DNA of 64,000 bases. Source: CALDTK01 sp963837005. GTDB taxonomy: Bacteria; Bacteroidota; Bacteroidia; Chitinophagales; Saprospiraceae. Below, in pieces: positions 63,872 through 64,000 of this stretch (position 1 is its first letter; every line of letters starts with the position of its first letter). The stretch spans positions 1,860,001 through 1,924,000 of the forward strand of contig CAWIMC010000001.1 of the NCBI GenBank assembly GCA_963837005.1. Direction: 5' to 3'. Under the pieces are notes generated by a model. The model saw only the letters and a list, made by a program, of their open reading frames with translations, ran no database searches and was not told where the DNA came from. A program made the position numbers and the translations under genes.

Positions 63872-64000
63872 ATGGCTAAGAGCTACCCATTACTTCTTCT
63901 CTTGGTCTGGTTGGGGGCACCGCTCGCCTGGGCGCAACCCGCCAACGACGAGTGCGGCGGCTCGATTTTCCTCGGGTCGGTGAGGGAGTACTGCTCGGCG
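63872..64000 (+). CDS. Secreted protein, 3'-truncated by window edge
   Basis: ATG at 63872 opens a signal peptide (MAKSYPLLLLLVWLGAPLAW, cleavage near AWAQ) followed by PANDECGGSIFLGSVREYCS. The PANDEC motif right after the signal is typical of large Bacteroidota surface proteins that carry jelly-roll repeats and T9SS sorting domains. Only 43 codons are visible, so the architecture beyond is unknown. Divergent from pssA with a 39-bp gap. Confidence 0.75.
   Translation, partial: MAKSYPLLLLLVWLGAPLAWAQPANDECGGSIFLGSVREYCSA

Overview
The window (about 64 kb, GC-rich, coding on both strands) looks like a chromosome segment of a high-GC Bacteroidota, most likely a Saprospirales/Lewinella-type marine bacterium. 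The taxonomic signals are two large secreted proteins with type IX secretion type-B sorting domains (gliding-motility-associated C-termini), a TonB-receptor/DUF4249-lipoprotein pair, a cytochrome-b558-type succinate dehydrogenase (sdhCAB), many lipoproteins and outer-membrane beta-barrels, and the near absence of Shine-Dalgarno sites. No rRNA, tRNA, IS element or CRISPR array was seen.

Layout. 0-4.2 kb: end of a secreted lipoprotein gene and a large secreted lipase-like protein whose 3' end is fused to the antisense of a truncated cyanophycinase gene. 4.4-8.1 kb: hairpin-rich tandem repeat and RNase R with a long Lys/Ala-rich tail. 8.1-15.6 kb: decayed receptor gene, beta-barrel, CmoA-like and phospholipid-type methyltransferases, endolysin-like GH108, NhaC antiporter. 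15.8-22.2 kb: TonB receptor/DUF4249 pair, two adjacent sensor kinases (the second lacks the phospho-accepting His), a small MIase-like protein. 22.3-26.4 kb: two tandem T9SS cargo proteins. 26.5-37.7 kb: eight co-directional genes coding for a vWA-like lipoprotein, a four-helix membrane protein, a tubulin/FtsZ-like GTPase, a 1164-residue actin/Hsp70-fold ATPase, a single-pass coiled-coil protein, a MotA/TolQ/ExbB-like channel with a long coiled-coil tail, a MotB/OmpA-like peptidoglycan anchor and a J-domain-like membrane protein. This looks like an uncharacterised envelope machine that combines cytoskeletal NTPases with an ion-driven motor. 37.7-41.4 kb: sdhB, sdhA, sdhC. 41.6-44.5 kb: hypothetical, VapBC-like pair, thiolase and PaaI thioesterase. 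44.6-52.4 kb: DUF2461, a glycosyltransferase/acyl-CoA dehydrogenase/PIG-L deacetylase/methyltransferase cluster, DUF1801, phosphohexomutase. 52.5-64 kb: heme-motif FG-GAP lipoprotein, TPR/PD40 protein, GNAT, ROK kinase, SIS isomerase, M16 peptidase, PssA, start of another secreted protein.

The most striking signal is a short interspersed element that I found 38 times on both strands, about one per 1.7 kb: GTTTT followed by a 3-bp stem closing a GNAA loop (commonest form GTTTTGGCGAAAGCC). Stem bases change in compensating pairs (GGC/GCC, GCC/GGC, AGC/GCT, GCT/AGC, CAC/GTG) while GTTTT and the GNAA loop stay fixed. Thirty copies lie inside genes, in several reading frames and in both orientations relative to the gene, so selection appears to act on DNA (a mini-hairpin), not on protein. 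By rough calculation fewer than 0.1 such sequences are expected by chance in 64 kb.

A caution: at least eleven otherwise conserved genes carry single-base frameshifts, mostly +1, which suggests indel errors in the assembly. Coordinates for those genes span the reconstructed gene.
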